Part shown: positions 9,210-18,293 of the stretch, piece by piece
How positions within the stretch are numbered: position 1 is the stretch's first letter
Layout of the letters: each line of letters starts with the position of its first letter
NCBI GenBank assembly: GCA_051295955.1
Contig: JBPDWA010000001.1
Coordinates: 186,001-250,000 of the forward strand
Direction: 5' to 3'
Length of the DNA stretch: 64,000 nt
Origin: Enterococcus faecalis_A
Lineage (GTDB): Bacteria; Bacillota; Bacilli; Lactobacillales; Enterococcaceae
Translations under genes and position numbers: made by a program
The notes under the pieces: generated by a model
Told to the model about the DNA's origin: nothing
Seen by the model: only the letters and a program-made list of their open reading frames with translations
The model's database searches: none

Positions 9210-9632
9210 AAAAGCGTTAAGTCAAAATTGTCATTATTTTAGCTGCCTGTTTGTTATCTTTTTCAGATAAAAAGCTACATAAATTAGTTGATGCAGTTGG
9301 TTATTCTCTTGAAAATAAAGAAGTAGTCAAACGATCTGAATCGGGTATGCATTTTTAATAAAATATTTTCCAACATCAGAAGCGGTAAGTTATGTTATTG
9401 ATATGATTAAATCTGAAATATTAGCAATGAATTGTTTCAGTGAAGAAATTGCTATTTTAGTAGCGCTTCTAGAACAAAAATAGTTGATTAAACTAAGTTC
9501 GAACAAAAAGAGTTGAAAAATAGGCTGGAAGAAATAAAGCATTCAGATAATAGAAAAACAGTGTCAGCTAGTATAAATTATATCAATTCTATATTTTTAT
9601 TAGTAGAGATGAGCTATTGAAAGAGAGGCTAT
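9210..9632 (+). pseudogene. Decayed coding fragments upstream of the MerR-like remnant
   Basis: Short protein-like stretches in different frames are separated by stops. One reads EILAMNCFSEEIAILVALLE and ends at a TAG near 9482. A second reads KFEQKELKNRLEEIKHSDNR, runs to INSIFLLVEMSY and ends at a TGA just before the next feature. They look like one broken gene ahead of a MerR-like gene. The original function is not recognisable. Confidence 0.3.
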
Positions 9633-9884
9633 ATGTCAAGACAAAGAAGTTTGGAAGTAATAAAAAAATCAGAATATGTTACGATTGGTGAATTGGTAAG
9701 ATTGACATAAGTAAGATATAGTACGCTAAAGTATTATACTGAGGAAGATCTTTTACCGTTTGAACAAGATGGCGAACATCTGACCAGAAATTATCAATGT
9801 GAGGAGAGCTTAGAAAGAATTGTAGATTTCAAAAATTGCGTGACCAAAAAAAAGACAATATCAGAAATCAAAACCATTTTATAA
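9633..9884 (+). pseudogene. MerR-like small DNA-binding protein with an in-frame stop
   Basis: The ATG at 9633 is preceded by AAAGAGAGG. The frame reads SEYVTIGELVRLT, then TAA at 9708-9710, then VRYSTLKYYTEEDLLPFEQD and RNYQCEESLERI to a TAA at 9882. This matches a MerR-type winged helix (TIGELVRLTGVRYSTLKYYTEEGLLP in intact relatives). The single nonsense codon sits in the turn of the helix-turn-helix, so the product should be inactive. A strong terminator follows. Such small MerR proteins are often plasmid-borne or mobile, but that origin is inference. Confidence 0.55.
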
Positions 9885-9900
9885 AGGAAGCAAGACTTGA

Positions 9901-9940
9901 AAAGAAGGTAGCGTAAAGTAGGCGCTACCTTCTTTTTATA
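9901..9940 (+). terminator. Terminator after the MerR-like remnant
   Basis: AAAAGAAGGTAGCG and CGCTACCTTCTTTTT form a 13-14 bp stem with a 9-base loop, followed by a T-rich tail. Confidence 0.85.
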
Positions 9941-10614
9941 TCAAAAAGCTTTCAGTCGTTATGCGCCCTAACTACAAAATCGTTTGTCTTTATTACCATA
10001 AAAGAGCATGAATTTTAACTAATTTTCTGTAATTTTTCATGGCCAATAAGTATATTTTTAAAAAGTGAGACTATGAAAGTTCTTTATTAAAAATTTTTCT
10101 ACTCCCATACTACCTGATACTATGATTCTACTATTATTAACACTCGTTAAAATAAACAAAAAGAATATTTCTATTGTTGTCAAGGAAATCTTTATAATAC
10201 CACAATTAAGTCTTTCTAAGTTTTATTATAAAGCGACAGGTGCGTGATTAGTGGTTTAGTAAAGAATGTTATGAGGGAAAATGGTTATTTTTAATTGGAT
10301 TCAAAAATTTTACCCCATCGTAAAATTCAAAGTTGCTGACTAATTTGCACTCAAGTTAATTTCACCAAAAGTTATAACAAAAAACTATTTCATATATAAA
10401 ACTTGTTCAATTATTTTCTATTAATCAAAGGAAACTTCACTAAATGGTTAAATTTTTTTTAATTTATAAGGCATAGTTCTTCATATTAAATTCGAAAATA
10501 GTTAATACAATTTAAACTAACCTTACAACAAGGAAAAAGGGAGAAATTCCTAGTAGGGAGGATGTCTTATGAATTAAAAACAACAAAAAATATTTAAGGA
10601 ATTCGGAGGGAAAT
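9941..10614. other. AT-rich intergenic region before the ABC transporter pair
   Basis: No convincing gene is seen. Close to the right end a strong site (TAGGGAGG) precedes ATG AAT TAA at 10570, a two-codon open frame. A second strong site (TTCGGAGGG) then serves the ABC transporter ATG at 10615. The mini-frame may be a broken peptide gene: shifting the frame by one base gives about eight Lys/Thr-rich codons before a stop. It could equally be a regulatory leader. A promoter is not clear in this very AT-rich DNA. Confidence 0.35.
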
Positions 10615-12564
10615 ATGTTAAGATTAGAGTCAATTACAAAAGTATATGGCGAAAAGAAAATTTTAAATAATGTTTCATTTGAAATTAATCAAGGTTTGAA
10701 CGTTATTGTCGGAAAATCCGGTAGTGGAAAAACTACATTGCTAAAAATAATAGCAGGAATTATAGAGGACTATACCGGTAAAGTTGAGCTTGATGGAGAA
10801 AATTTGTTAAAGCTAAAAAAGAATAGAAATTCAGACCTATATTTTAATTGTATAGGAATAGTGAATCAAGATAATAATCTGATTCCCTATCTAACTGTTG
10901 AACAAAATATTTTGTTAGCTGGTGTCCTCAATCACTTAACAAAATCGGAAGTAGAAGTTAGAATGAATAATTTGTTAGACACTGTTGGAATGAGTGGTAA
11001 GAAAAACGCAAAAGTTAATAAGTTGTCTGGTGGGGAGAAGCAACGCGTATCCATTGTCAGAGCGTTGATTAATAATCCCAAAATTCTGATTGCCGATGAA
11101 CCGACGAGTGCCTTAGATAGTAAAAATGGCGCTATACTAATGCATTTGTTTTCTGAATTATCAAAGGAAAGAACCGTTCTACTAGTTACTCACGACGAAC
11201 AAATGATACCCCAAAATGCCAATATTTACCGACTTGAAGATGGTAAAATTACCTCTGAGCAGAAAAAAGTCGATCCTTTGGGTGACGCTCCCATTAAATT
11301 ATATAAAAAAAGTTTAAAAGAAAGGGAAGTTTTATATCATAGTTTTAATATCCTAAAGGGAAAATGGTATTTATTTTTAGCAGTTTTCTTTTTAGCATTT
11401 CTGGGTGGGATCCTATTCTTTTCTGGAAATTCTACAGAAGTAACTAAAAAGAATAATGAAGCAATTGATCAATTAATCAGTAAATATGGTAATGGACTTT
11501 ATAATATTAGTTTAATTAGCAGTTTTATTAGTGCAGGGAATAGTAATGGAGATCAAAACCATCAGCAATCCTTAACTCAGGATGTCTCACAAGTTTTTGA
11601 TAAATATAAAAATGACAAGCGTTTAGAGGGAATCTATCCATTAATGCCGCTTAGTAATCTTACAATAACTATTAATGGATTGACAGCCAATTATTCAATT
11701 AAAGGGTCAAATTCAATGCCTGTAAATTCAGGACTGCTAGCTGGTAAAATGCCTGATAATAATAAAAATCAACTTTTAGTGCCTTCCAGTTTATTACAGA
11801 AATTAAACATACGCAATAAAGATGTGATTGGTAAAAATATTCAATTAAACGGGGCGGTTCAATATGAAAACCAATCAAAAGAAATAAAATTTAAAGAAGT
11901 AAAGATTGATGGTGAAATATCTGGTGTTGTAAATAGCCATCAAGAAACAACTGGGCCTAATGGAGAAAAAACAGATTATTCACTTGATGACGGCTTTATA
12001 TACAGTAAGAAGTTAGTTGATGATATTTATAATTATGCAGGTAAAGATACTTCAAAAGAAAGTATTGAATTAAGAGTGAAAAAACTTGAATATATAAACC
12101 CGCTAGTAGAAGAATTGGAAAAATCAGGGTTAACGCCTATAGGACAGTTCGAAAATGCAAGCAATCTAAGTTCTCTTTCTGATAACACGACTAAAAATAC
12201 TAATGCTACACGATCTATTATTAAATATACCGGCATTGTATTAGTTATCATAGCGATACTTTTATTCAGCATATTCCAAAATAAGGAAGCTAGAATTATT
12301 AAATCACTAGGCTACGATAATAGAAATTTAAAAAAATTACTAAGCAGCTTGATTCTATTTTGGCTAATTTTTTCTTTAGTTTTGACTACTGTTTTGTATC
12401 CTTGTGTGATAGTAGTGAGCAAAAAATTTGCAACTGACGCTACGAGTAATTTCTTAATTCCGCTTTATGCTGAATTATTGGTGTTAAGTATAATTATCTT
12501 TGCGACGACTCTATTTGTATGGAAAAAAACCCCGTTAGATAATTTGATAAAAGGGGACGATTAA
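10615..12564 (+). CDS. ABC transporter, fused ATPase and MacB-like permease (first of pair)
   Basis: The N-terminal ATPase (about residues 1-215) has Walker A GKSGSGKT (33-40), signature LSGGEKQR (about 137) and IADEPTSALD. It is followed by a MacB/FtsX-like permease: one membrane helix near 245 (KWYLFLAVFFLAFLGGILFF), a large extracytoplasmic domain of about 270 residues, then three C-terminal helices. MacB-like ABC proteins are mechanotransmitters that move lipoproteins, peptides or antibiotics rather than classical substrates. The second gene starts 5 bases after this stop, so the products probably form a heterodimer. Substrate unknown; a bacteriocin or antimicrobial-peptide role is only a guess. 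The gene is AT-rich and sits among decayed DNA, suggesting transfer. Confidence 0.85.
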   Translation: MLRLESITKVYGEKKILNNVSFEINQGLNVIVGKSGSGKTTLLKIIAGIIEDYTGKVELDGENLLKLKKNRNSDLYFNCIGIVNQDNNLIPYLTVEQNILLAGVLNHLTKSEVEVRMNNLLDTVGMSGKKNAKVNKLSGGEKQRVSIVRALINNPKILIADEPTSALDSKNGAILMHLFSELSKERTVLLVTHDEQMIPQNANIYRLEDGKITSEQKKVDPLGDAPIKLYKKSLKEREVLYHSFNILKGKWYLFLAVFFLAFLGGILFFSGNSTEVTKKNNEAIDQLISKYGNGLYNISLISSFISAGNSNGDQNHQQSLTQDVSQVFDKYKNDKRLEGIYPLMPLSNLTITINGLTANYSIKGSNSMPVNSGLLAGKMPDNNKNQLLVPSSLLQKLNIRNKDVIGKNIQLNGAVQYENQSKEIKFKEVKIDGEISGVVNSHQETTGPNGEKTDYSLDDGFIYSKKLVDDIYNYAGKDTSKESIELRVKKLEYINPLVEELEKSGLTPIGQFENASNLSSLSDNTTKNTNATRSIIKYTGIVLVIIAILLFSIFQNKEARIIKSLGYDNRNLKKLLSSLILFWLIFSLVLTTVLYPCVIVVSKKFATDATSNFLIPLYAELLVLSIIIFATTLFVWKKTPLDNLIKGDD

Positions 12565-12569
12565 TCACA

Positions 12570-14351
12570 ATGATAACAATGAAAAACGTTACTATAAAAT
12601 ATAATGATACAGTTGTTATAAAAGGCATCTCTCACAGTTTTTCTTTAAATGGACTTTCAATAATTACAGGAGATAGCGGAGCTGGGAAGACAACTTTGTT
12701 AAAAACGATTGGTGGATATTTATCAAATTATAAAGGGAAAGTACTATATAAAGGGAAAAATTGGGTTGATTATTCAAAAGATGAGCGCAGTTTTGAACAT
12801 TTTTTTAATATCGGTTATCTTCCCCAAGATTACGGGCTAATTGAAGGATTATCTGTTCTAGAAAATATAATGATCCAGAAAAGTAAACACAGTGCGCCAT
12901 CTGACAAAGATATAGATCATTTATTAAAAGAATTTGGTTTAGAAGATGTAAAGGGTGAAAAAATTGAGCAGCTTAGTGGTGGACAAAAACAACGAACAGC
13001 ACTGTTACGAGTTATCGTTCAAGACCCAGAAGTGATTTTAGCCGACGAACCTACCTCATCTTTAGACCAAGAAAATAAACAAATAGTAATAGATAAGTTA
13101 AAAGAACTTAGCAAAACAAAAAAAATCATCATGATTACTCATGATAAATCTTTAGTTAGTCAAGCAGATGAATTACTTTTTTTAGCAAATGGCAAATTTA
13201 AAATTTTACAGCCAGATTCTAAACCATCAAACGATCCAATAGATGCTAGTAAGGATGCTGAAGGACTCCCTCGTATCAAATTACATTTGCATGCATCTAA
13301 TTTTTTGAAAAAGAATAAATATTTGTGTCTTCTCTTAAGTTTTATCATTATAGTAAGTAGTATCGCTATCCCCTCTGTTGGGTTTGTTAGTAAAAAGCTT
13401 GAATACAACATAAATAAATATGTACGCGATAACCCACAGCTTAAAATGCTTTATTTAAATGGAAGTAGCGAGAAATTAAAAAAAGTATACAACAAGATAA
13501 ACAATAATAAAGAGATTTCGTATATTGACCGAGGAACTTTTAGCAAAAATATCCTTTTGACCGATCAGAACAACAATCGAATCGAGATCAAAAATAAACT
13601 ACCTACAAATTTTGTTACAACAAACTTTGTTTTTGGCCGCTTGCCAAAAAGGAATAGTAATGAAATTGCTTTATCTACTTCCATTGCAAAAAAGCTATCC
13701 ACCAAGTTGAGTGATTTAATTGGCCAAAAAATTACTTTAGAGTACGGAAATAGAAAATACCAAGCCAGCATATCTGGTATTATGGACTCGCGTTTTGATG
13801 ATATTGAGGCCAATCCGCTACTAAACAATTCTAAATTAACTGCTGATAATACAACAGTGTTAATGATTTATGTGAAAAATATTCAGCACTTAGATCAAAT
13901 TAGCAACCACATAAAACAAATAGACAAAGGAATAACCATCTCTTCAAAAGAAGAGCAAGTCAAAACATTCTTAGAATCCGAAAAAAAAATACAAAAAAAT
14001 CTAACATTGTTAAGTCTTGTCTTATCTATTGCAAGTATTCTGGGAACTATTTTTCTTTCCGTTTATTATATAAAAAAGAGTAAGCAAAACTTTGAAAATT
14101 ATCAGAGGCTTGGATTCAGTTCGGCAAATTTAAGAACCCTTTTTTTCCTACAGAATTTTTATATTTTTATTCTATCTATCATACTTTCCGTACCTGTAGT
14201 AGGAATCGAATCCTTAGTCATCAACAATAAATTTTTAGAATTTGTAGGCTTTGAATTTACTTTATTGCTAATTTTAACGATTATTTTACCACAAGTTATT
14301 TACTCGCTAAACATTTATCTTTACCATAATAATGCTCCTTCAAGGTCTTAG
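12570..14351 (+). CDS. ABC transporter, fused ATPase and MacB-like permease (second of pair)
   Basis: It has the same architecture as its upstream neighbour. Walker A is GDSGAGKT (34-41), the signature is LSGGQKQR near 133, and Walker B is VILADEPTSSLD. A first membrane helix at about 248 (YLCLLLSFIIIVSSIAI) is followed by an extracytoplasmic domain of about 210 residues and three C-terminal helices. The two ATPases differ clearly, so this is an old paralogue pair rather than a recent duplication. Length is 593 aa. No peptide substrate gene, two-component system or immunity gene is recognisable nearby. Nothing coding is recognised immediately downstream. Confidence 0.85.
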   Translation: MITMKNVTIKYNDTVVIKGISHSFSLNGLSIITGDSGAGKTTLLKTIGGYLSNYKGKVLYKGKNWVDYSKDERSFEHFFNIGYLPQDYGLIEGLSVLENIMIQKSKHSAPSDKDIDHLLKEFGLEDVKGEKIEQLSGGQKQRTALLRVIVQDPEVILADEPTSSLDQENKQIVIDKLKELSKTKKIIMITHDKSLVSQADELLFLANGKFKILQPDSKPSNDPIDASKDAEGLPRIKLHLHASNFLKKNKYLCLLLSFIIIVSSIAIPSVGFVSKKLEYNINKYVRDNPQLKMLYLNGSSEKLKKVYNKINNNKEISYIDRGTFSKNILLTDQNNNRIEIKNKLPTNFVTTNFVFGRLPKRNSNEIALSTSIAKKLSTKLSDLIGQKITLEYGNRKYQASISGIMDSRFDDIEANPLLNNSKLTADNTTVLMIYVKNIQHLDQISNHIKQIDKGITISSKEEQVKTFLESEKKIQKNLTLLSLVLSIASILGTIFLSVYYIKKSKQNFENYQRLGFSSANLRTLFFLQNFYIFILSIILSVPVVGIESLVINNKFLEFVGFEFTLLLILTIILPQVIYSLNIYLYHNNAPSRS

Positions 14352-15488
14352 TTGAAAATTTTAAACTGAAGCGGCATCTTAGTGGCAGCTAAAATTGAGT
14401 TCGATGTAATGTACTGGTACGAAATTTGAGTTCTCATTTTATTCATATATCAAGCTGGAATTTTGATCATGTCTTTAATTTCACTTAACTTGAAGCGAAA
14501 GAAAAGTATGAAATTCCAGCTTGCTTATAAAATGATTGGCAAATTTTTTTTAAGCTTTCTTATAATTTTTACTGTTAGTTAAAACTCCTAATTTTCTACA
14601 TTGAAATTATAATTGAATAAATTATTTAATAAAATGAAAGTAGCAAAAACACGAACAAGTTTTAAACAACAGAATAATTAGTACCTGTTGGTTCATTCTG
14701 TACTGGATCAGGTAATAGGAATAGTAAAACGCTTAATGTATGAAAGCAGATTGTTTTTGTAAATCTGTTAACTGGTTATGTAAATTTTACCATTTTTTGT
14801 ATTAGCGGTAGATAAACGTAGCATGATTTTAGAATTCATGCAAGAGGTGAAGCTGTTGGCAAATTAACCCCCAATTTTAATAAAGTACCATGGAAAAATT
14901 CAGTGAAGCTTCATAAGTCGGGTGTAAAAAGTAGGAAGCAGTAAAACATATAACAAATTTATTTCCAGGCATACAAGCCTATGTTTTCTTAGCAGATTCC
15001 TATTTTTATATAATCAGCCGCTGGTAATCAATGAAGAACTACGTCTATAGAAACCCTCCAATATAGTCTTAAACAGGAAAACCGAGCATATGAAAAAGTA
15101 ATAAAATTTAAACGAATGCAGAAATTTTTAAGGGATTTCCTTTTGCAGAAATAACCATAAAGGAAAATTTCAAAGATTATAAAAGGGAAAAGGAAGTGAT
15201 TTAACTGAAATTTCCAAGAGCGTTGCTACACTTCCATATAAAAATCATCGGGTTAACTGTCCTTACTCATTTTACCAATTGACAGCCAGTAGCTTTTAAA
15301 TGCAAGCTAAAAAATCAGAAAATTCCGATAATTTTACGACTTATCTATTTTTCTACGGTTTTTTATGCCTGTTTCGAGAGAAGGGCTTGTTTTTTAAATT
15401 TCCTAGCTATCTTTTTGTTGTTTTTTCCCTTAAAATAGAGCTAACAAAAATTTAATATCAACCTTTCAGAGCATAACGGAGGAGTTTC
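14352..15488. other. Decayed DNA between the ABC pair and folB
   Basis: No intact gene is seen. Short open stretches look like old coding sequence: VPVGSFCTGSGNRNSKTLNV around 14682-14741, and ARGEAVGKLTPNFNKVPWKN around 14840-14900, continuing to VKSRKQ. The frames are interrupted repeatedly. I do not recognise the parent genes. The promoter of the folate operon should lie near the right end, but no strong -35/-10 pair stands out. Confidence 0.3.
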
Positions 15489-15851
15489 ATGGATAAAATA
15501 CGAATTAATAATTTGAAGTTTTTCACTAAAAATGGCGTCTTGCCAGAAGAAAGAAAATTAGGACAACAAATTGAAATTGATATTGAAATGCAATTACCAT
15601 TAGCGGCTGCCGGTAAATCCGATGATGTGAATCAGACGGTGAGCTATGCTGAAGTTAATGACTTGATCGCAGCCCACGTTAAGCGCCACTCTTATGATTT
15701 GATGGAAGGTTTAGCAGCTGGAATCCTTGATGAAATTGCGCACATTTACGGAACGCAATTAAGGAAAATAATTATTCGGATTCGTAAGTACAGTGTACCG
15801 ATGCCGGGCTTATTTGATAATATTGAAATTGAAATGGAACAGGAGCTATAA
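15489..15851 (+). CDS. folB: Dihydroneopterin aldolase
   Basis: FolB cleaves 7,8-dihydroneopterin to 6-hydroxymethyl-dihydropterin and glycolaldehyde in folate synthesis. The 120-aa protein starts MDKIRINNLKFFTKNGVLPEE and carries the family pattern TVSYAEVNDLI and SYDLMEGLAAGIL. GGAGGAG lies just before the ATG. It is the first gene of a five-gene operon (folB-folK-folE-HAM1-folP); its stop is one base before the folK start. Confidence 0.94.
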   Translation: MDKIRINNLKFFTKNGVLPEERKLGQQIEIDIEMQLPLAAAGKSDDVNQTVSYAEVNDLIAAHVKRHSYDLMEGLAAGILDEIAHIYGTQLRKIIIRIRKYSVPMPGLFDNIEIEMEQEL

Positions 15852-15852
15852 G

Positions 15853-16338
15853 ATGATTGGTTATTTAGCTTTAGGCAGTAATATTGGTGATACCTTTGAG
15901 AATTTAAAAACAGCTCGAAAATTGCTGCAAGCTGCTCCTGAAATTACTGTATTAGCATCATCTTGTTTATACGAGACAGAGCCTTATGGCTATAAAGAGC
16001 AGCCCAAGTTTTTAAATGCAGTATTAAAAATTGAGACTCAATTAACTGGGCCAGAGCTGCTAACTAAAACACAAGGAATTGAAAAAGAAATGGGACGTCA
16101 ACGCAAAATCCACTGGGGGCCACGGAATATTGATATTGATATTTTGCTGTTAGGTAATGAACAGTTTCACACAGAACAACTAACAATTCCTCATGTAGAA
16201 TTAACGAAACGTTCTTTTGTTTTAATTCCGTTGCAGGATGTATATGAAGAGCAGAAATTGAGGGGAAAAACGCTGGCTGATTGGATTAAGGTAAGCGGTA
16301 ATGCTGCGGAAGTACAGCAAAGCAGGAAGGTATGGTAA
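15853..16338 (+). CDS. folK: 2-amino-4-hydroxy-6-hydroxymethyldihydropteridine pyrophosphokinase
   Basis: FolK transfers pyrophosphate from ATP to 6-hydroxymethyl-dihydropterin, the step before FolP. The signature WGPRNIDIDILLLG and the N-terminus MIGYLALGSNIGDTFENL are diagnostic. ATG 15853 is chosen because the family begins at MIGYLALGSN and AGGAGC is 6 bases upstream inside folB. The longer frame from 15793 would overlap folB. Length is 161 aa. Its stop is two bases before the preferred folE start. Confidence 0.94.
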   Translation: MIGYLALGSNIGDTFENLKTARKLLQAAPEITVLASSCLYETEPYGYKEQPKFLNAVLKIETQLTGPELLTKTQGIEKEMGRQRKIHWGPRNIDIDILLLGNEQFHTEQLTIPHVELTKRSFVLIPLQDVYEEQKLRGKTLADWIKVSGNAAEVQQSRKVW

Positions 16339-16340
16339 AA

Positions 16341-16898
16341 ATGGAACGACAAGCGAAGATTGAAGCAGCTATCGAGCAACTTTTGGAAGCTGTTGGTGAA
16401 GACCCGCAACGCCCTGGTTTGCTAGATACGCCTAAACGTGTAGCAAAAATGTATGAAGAAGTATTTGCCGGTTTGATCGGCCCTGAATTTACGGACTATA
16501 AATTTTTTGACAGCAACAATGGCGGAGAAATGGTATTAGTGCAAGATATTGAGTTTTATTCCATGTGTGAACATCATCTGCTGCCTTTTTTTGGTAAAGC
16601 TCACATTGCTTACATACCTGAAAAAGGGAAAGTTCTAGGATTAAGCAAATTACCACGGCTGGTGGAATATTGTGCTAAGCGTCCCAGCGTACAAGAAAAT
16701 TTAACGGTGATGATCGCTGAAAAATTAAAAAATAATGTACCTGTAAAAGGGATCGCTGTTGCACTAGAGGCAGAACATCTGTGTATGATGATGCGTGGAG
16801 TTCGCTCGCAACATAGCGTAACGAAGACTTACCACTTTGATGGTTTATTTAAAGAGCCGCAATGGAAAAAGCAATTTTTACAGGAGATTAAACCATAA
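16341..16898 (+). CDS. folE: GTP cyclohydrolase I
   Basis: FolE converts GTP to 7,8-dihydroneopterin triphosphate, the first committed folate step, and works as a zinc decamer. Visible features are QRPGLLDTPKRVAKMYEE, the zinc ligands in SMCEHHLLPF and LCMMMRGV, and GLSKLPRLVEYCAKRPSVQE. ATG 16341 is preferred because AGGAAGG is 10 bases upstream. ATG 16332, three codons earlier, overlaps the folK stop and leaves a one-base gap to that site. The length is 185 aa. Being third rather than first in the operon is common in this order. Confidence 0.94.
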   Translation: MERQAKIEAAIEQLLEAVGEDPQRPGLLDTPKRVAKMYEEVFAGLIGPEFTDYKFFDSNNGGEMVLVQDIEFYSMCEHHLLPFFGKAHIAYIPEKGKVLGLSKLPRLVEYCAKRPSVQENLTVMIAEKLKNNVPVKGIAVALEAEHLCMMMRGVRSQHSVTKTYHFDGLFKEPQWKKQFLQEIKP

Positions 16899-16899
16899 G

Positions 16900-17487
16900 A
16901 TGGAAATTATCGTTGGCACGAATAATGAGGGGAAATTGCAAGAAATGCAGCAAGCTGTGAACGATCAAGGAGTTCGTTTTGTATCTTATCAAAAATATGG
17001 GCAGTCAGCAATAATGCCGGCTGAAAATGGTGCCAGCTACGAAGAAAATGCGTATCAAAAAGCTTTGGTTTATCAGCGTCAAATAAAACGCCCTGTATTG
17101 ACTGACGATGGCGGCTTAGAGCTGGCTGCATTTCCTGATCTTTTAGGACTGCATACGCATCGATTTTTTAAAAGCAGTAAGCCGCAAGCACAAAATCAAG
17201 AACTGCTGGACCTTTTTGCAGGGAAAAAGCTAACTAGAAAGCTAACGCTGCGAGCAACACTACTTTATTTAATGGGGACTCAAAAAATTATTACTTCCGC
17301 TTCCTTGCAAGGTGAGTTGGCTTTTGAGCCTAAAGGAACTGGCGGCTATGGGTTTGATTCAATTATTTATTTACCTAATGAAAAGAAAACCTTGGCGCAA
17401 CTTACAGCTGAAGCACGGGCCACTTACAGCCCACGAATTCAAGCACTACGGCAAATGATAAAGAAATTAGGGGAGGCGCAGCTATGA
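16900..17487 (+). CDS. HAM1/RdgB-family nucleotide pyrophosphatase, divergent, in the folate operon
   Basis: RdgB/HAM1 proteins hydrolyse non-canonical purine triphosphates (dITP, XTP) to monophosphates. The fold is clear: IIVGTNNEGKLQEM, ENGASYEENAYQKA, LTDDGGLELAAF, GTGGYGFDSI. Key specificity segments differ from typical RdgB, however. The usual PGVYSARYAG is replaced by LGLHTHRFFK, and the conserved C-terminal SHR is SPR. Length is 195 aa. The frame opens at 16837, but ATG 16900 follows the folE stop directly and matches the family start. It overlaps folP by four bases (ATGA). Its place between folE and folP, with no Nudix folQ seen, raises the possibility that it removes pyrophosphate from dihydroneopterin triphosphate; that is inference. 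Confidence 0.85.
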   Translation: MEIIVGTNNEGKLQEMQQAVNDQGVRFVSYQKYGQSAIMPAENGASYEENAYQKALVYQRQIKRPVLTDDGGLELAAFPDLLGLHTHRFFKSSKPQAQNQELLDLFAGKKLTRKLTLRATLLYLMGTQKIITSASLQGELAFEPKGTGGYGFDSIIYLPNEKKTLAQLTAEARATYSPRIQALRQMIKKLGEAQL

Positions 17488-18293
17488 ATTTAAGACAGCC
17501 TTATCAGATTATGGGGATTGTCAACGTGACACCGGATTCCTTTTCAGACGGTGGAAAATATACCTCTGTGGCTGCTGCGGTCTCTCACGCCCAGCAACTG
17601 ATCTTAGAAGGAGCTGATCTTTTGGACATTGGCGGTCAGTCCACTCGTCCCGGCTATCAGGAAGTATCCGCTGAAATTGAAGCAGAACGTGTCATTCCTG
17701 TAATTGAAGCGATTCATGCAATCAGTCCAATTCCGATATCCGTGGATACTTACTATCCTGAAGTTGCCGCAGCTGCCATCCAAGCAGGTGCGACGATTGT
17801 CAATGATGTCAAAGGACTAGACACACCCAATATGGCTGAAACTTTAGCTGAATATCCTGACGTTAAAGTAGTTATTATGCATTCACGTCTTAGAAAAAAC
17901 TTACCGATTGCAAAAGATCTGCAGCAATTCTATCAAGAAAAAGTGCAACAATGTCAAGCGTTGAAGATTCCATTGGAAAATCTTTGTTTTGATCCAGGAA
18001 TCGGTTTTCATAAAAGTATGGCCGACAATATCGAAATTTTAAAAAATCCAGCTGCCGTTCGTTATCAAGCTTTTCCCTTGTTGTATGGCGTTTCTCGTAA
18101 AAGAACGATTGGTGCCCTAACAGGGGAACAAGAGCCAGCCCGAAGAGATGTTGGTTCAGCCGTTGCTTCTTTATTTGCCGCTCAGCAAGGTGTCGAAATT
18201 TTAAGAGTTCATAATGTTCAAGCACTGAAACAAGCTTTTGATGTTTGGCAACAGTTAGCGAATAAAGAAAAGAACTTTTTTAACCATTTTTAA
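17484..18293 (+). CDS. folP: Dihydropteroate synthase
   Basis: FolP condenses 6-hydroxymethyl-dihydropterin pyrophosphate with p-aminobenzoate and is the sulfonamide target. Family motifs are IMGIVNVTPDSFSDGG, GADLLDIGGQSTRPG, VDTYYPEVA, NDVKGLD, FDPGIGFHKS and GVSRKR. Length is 269 aa. GGGGAGG precedes the ATG, which overlaps the previous stop by four bases. It is the last gene of the operon; no folC lies next to it in this window. Confidence 0.95.
   Translation: MNLRQPYQIMGIVNVTPDSFSDGGKYTSVAAAVSHAQQLILEGADLLDIGGQSTRPGYQEVSAEIEAERVIPVIEAIHAISPIPISVDTYYPEVAAAAIQAGATIVNDVKGLDTPNMAETLAEYPDVKVVIMHSRLRKNLPIAKDLQQFYQEKVQQCQALKIPLENLCFDPGIGFHKSMADNIEILKNPAAVRYQAFPLLYGVSRKRTIGALTGEQEPARRDVGSAVASLFAAQQGVEILRVHNVQALKQAFDVWQQLANKEKNFFNHF

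Noticed and set aside
10444..10476. 10-codon frame MVKFFLIYKA upstream of the ABC pair as a pheromone or peptide
   Set aside because: Too short, with a poorly spaced ribosome site and no secretion leader.
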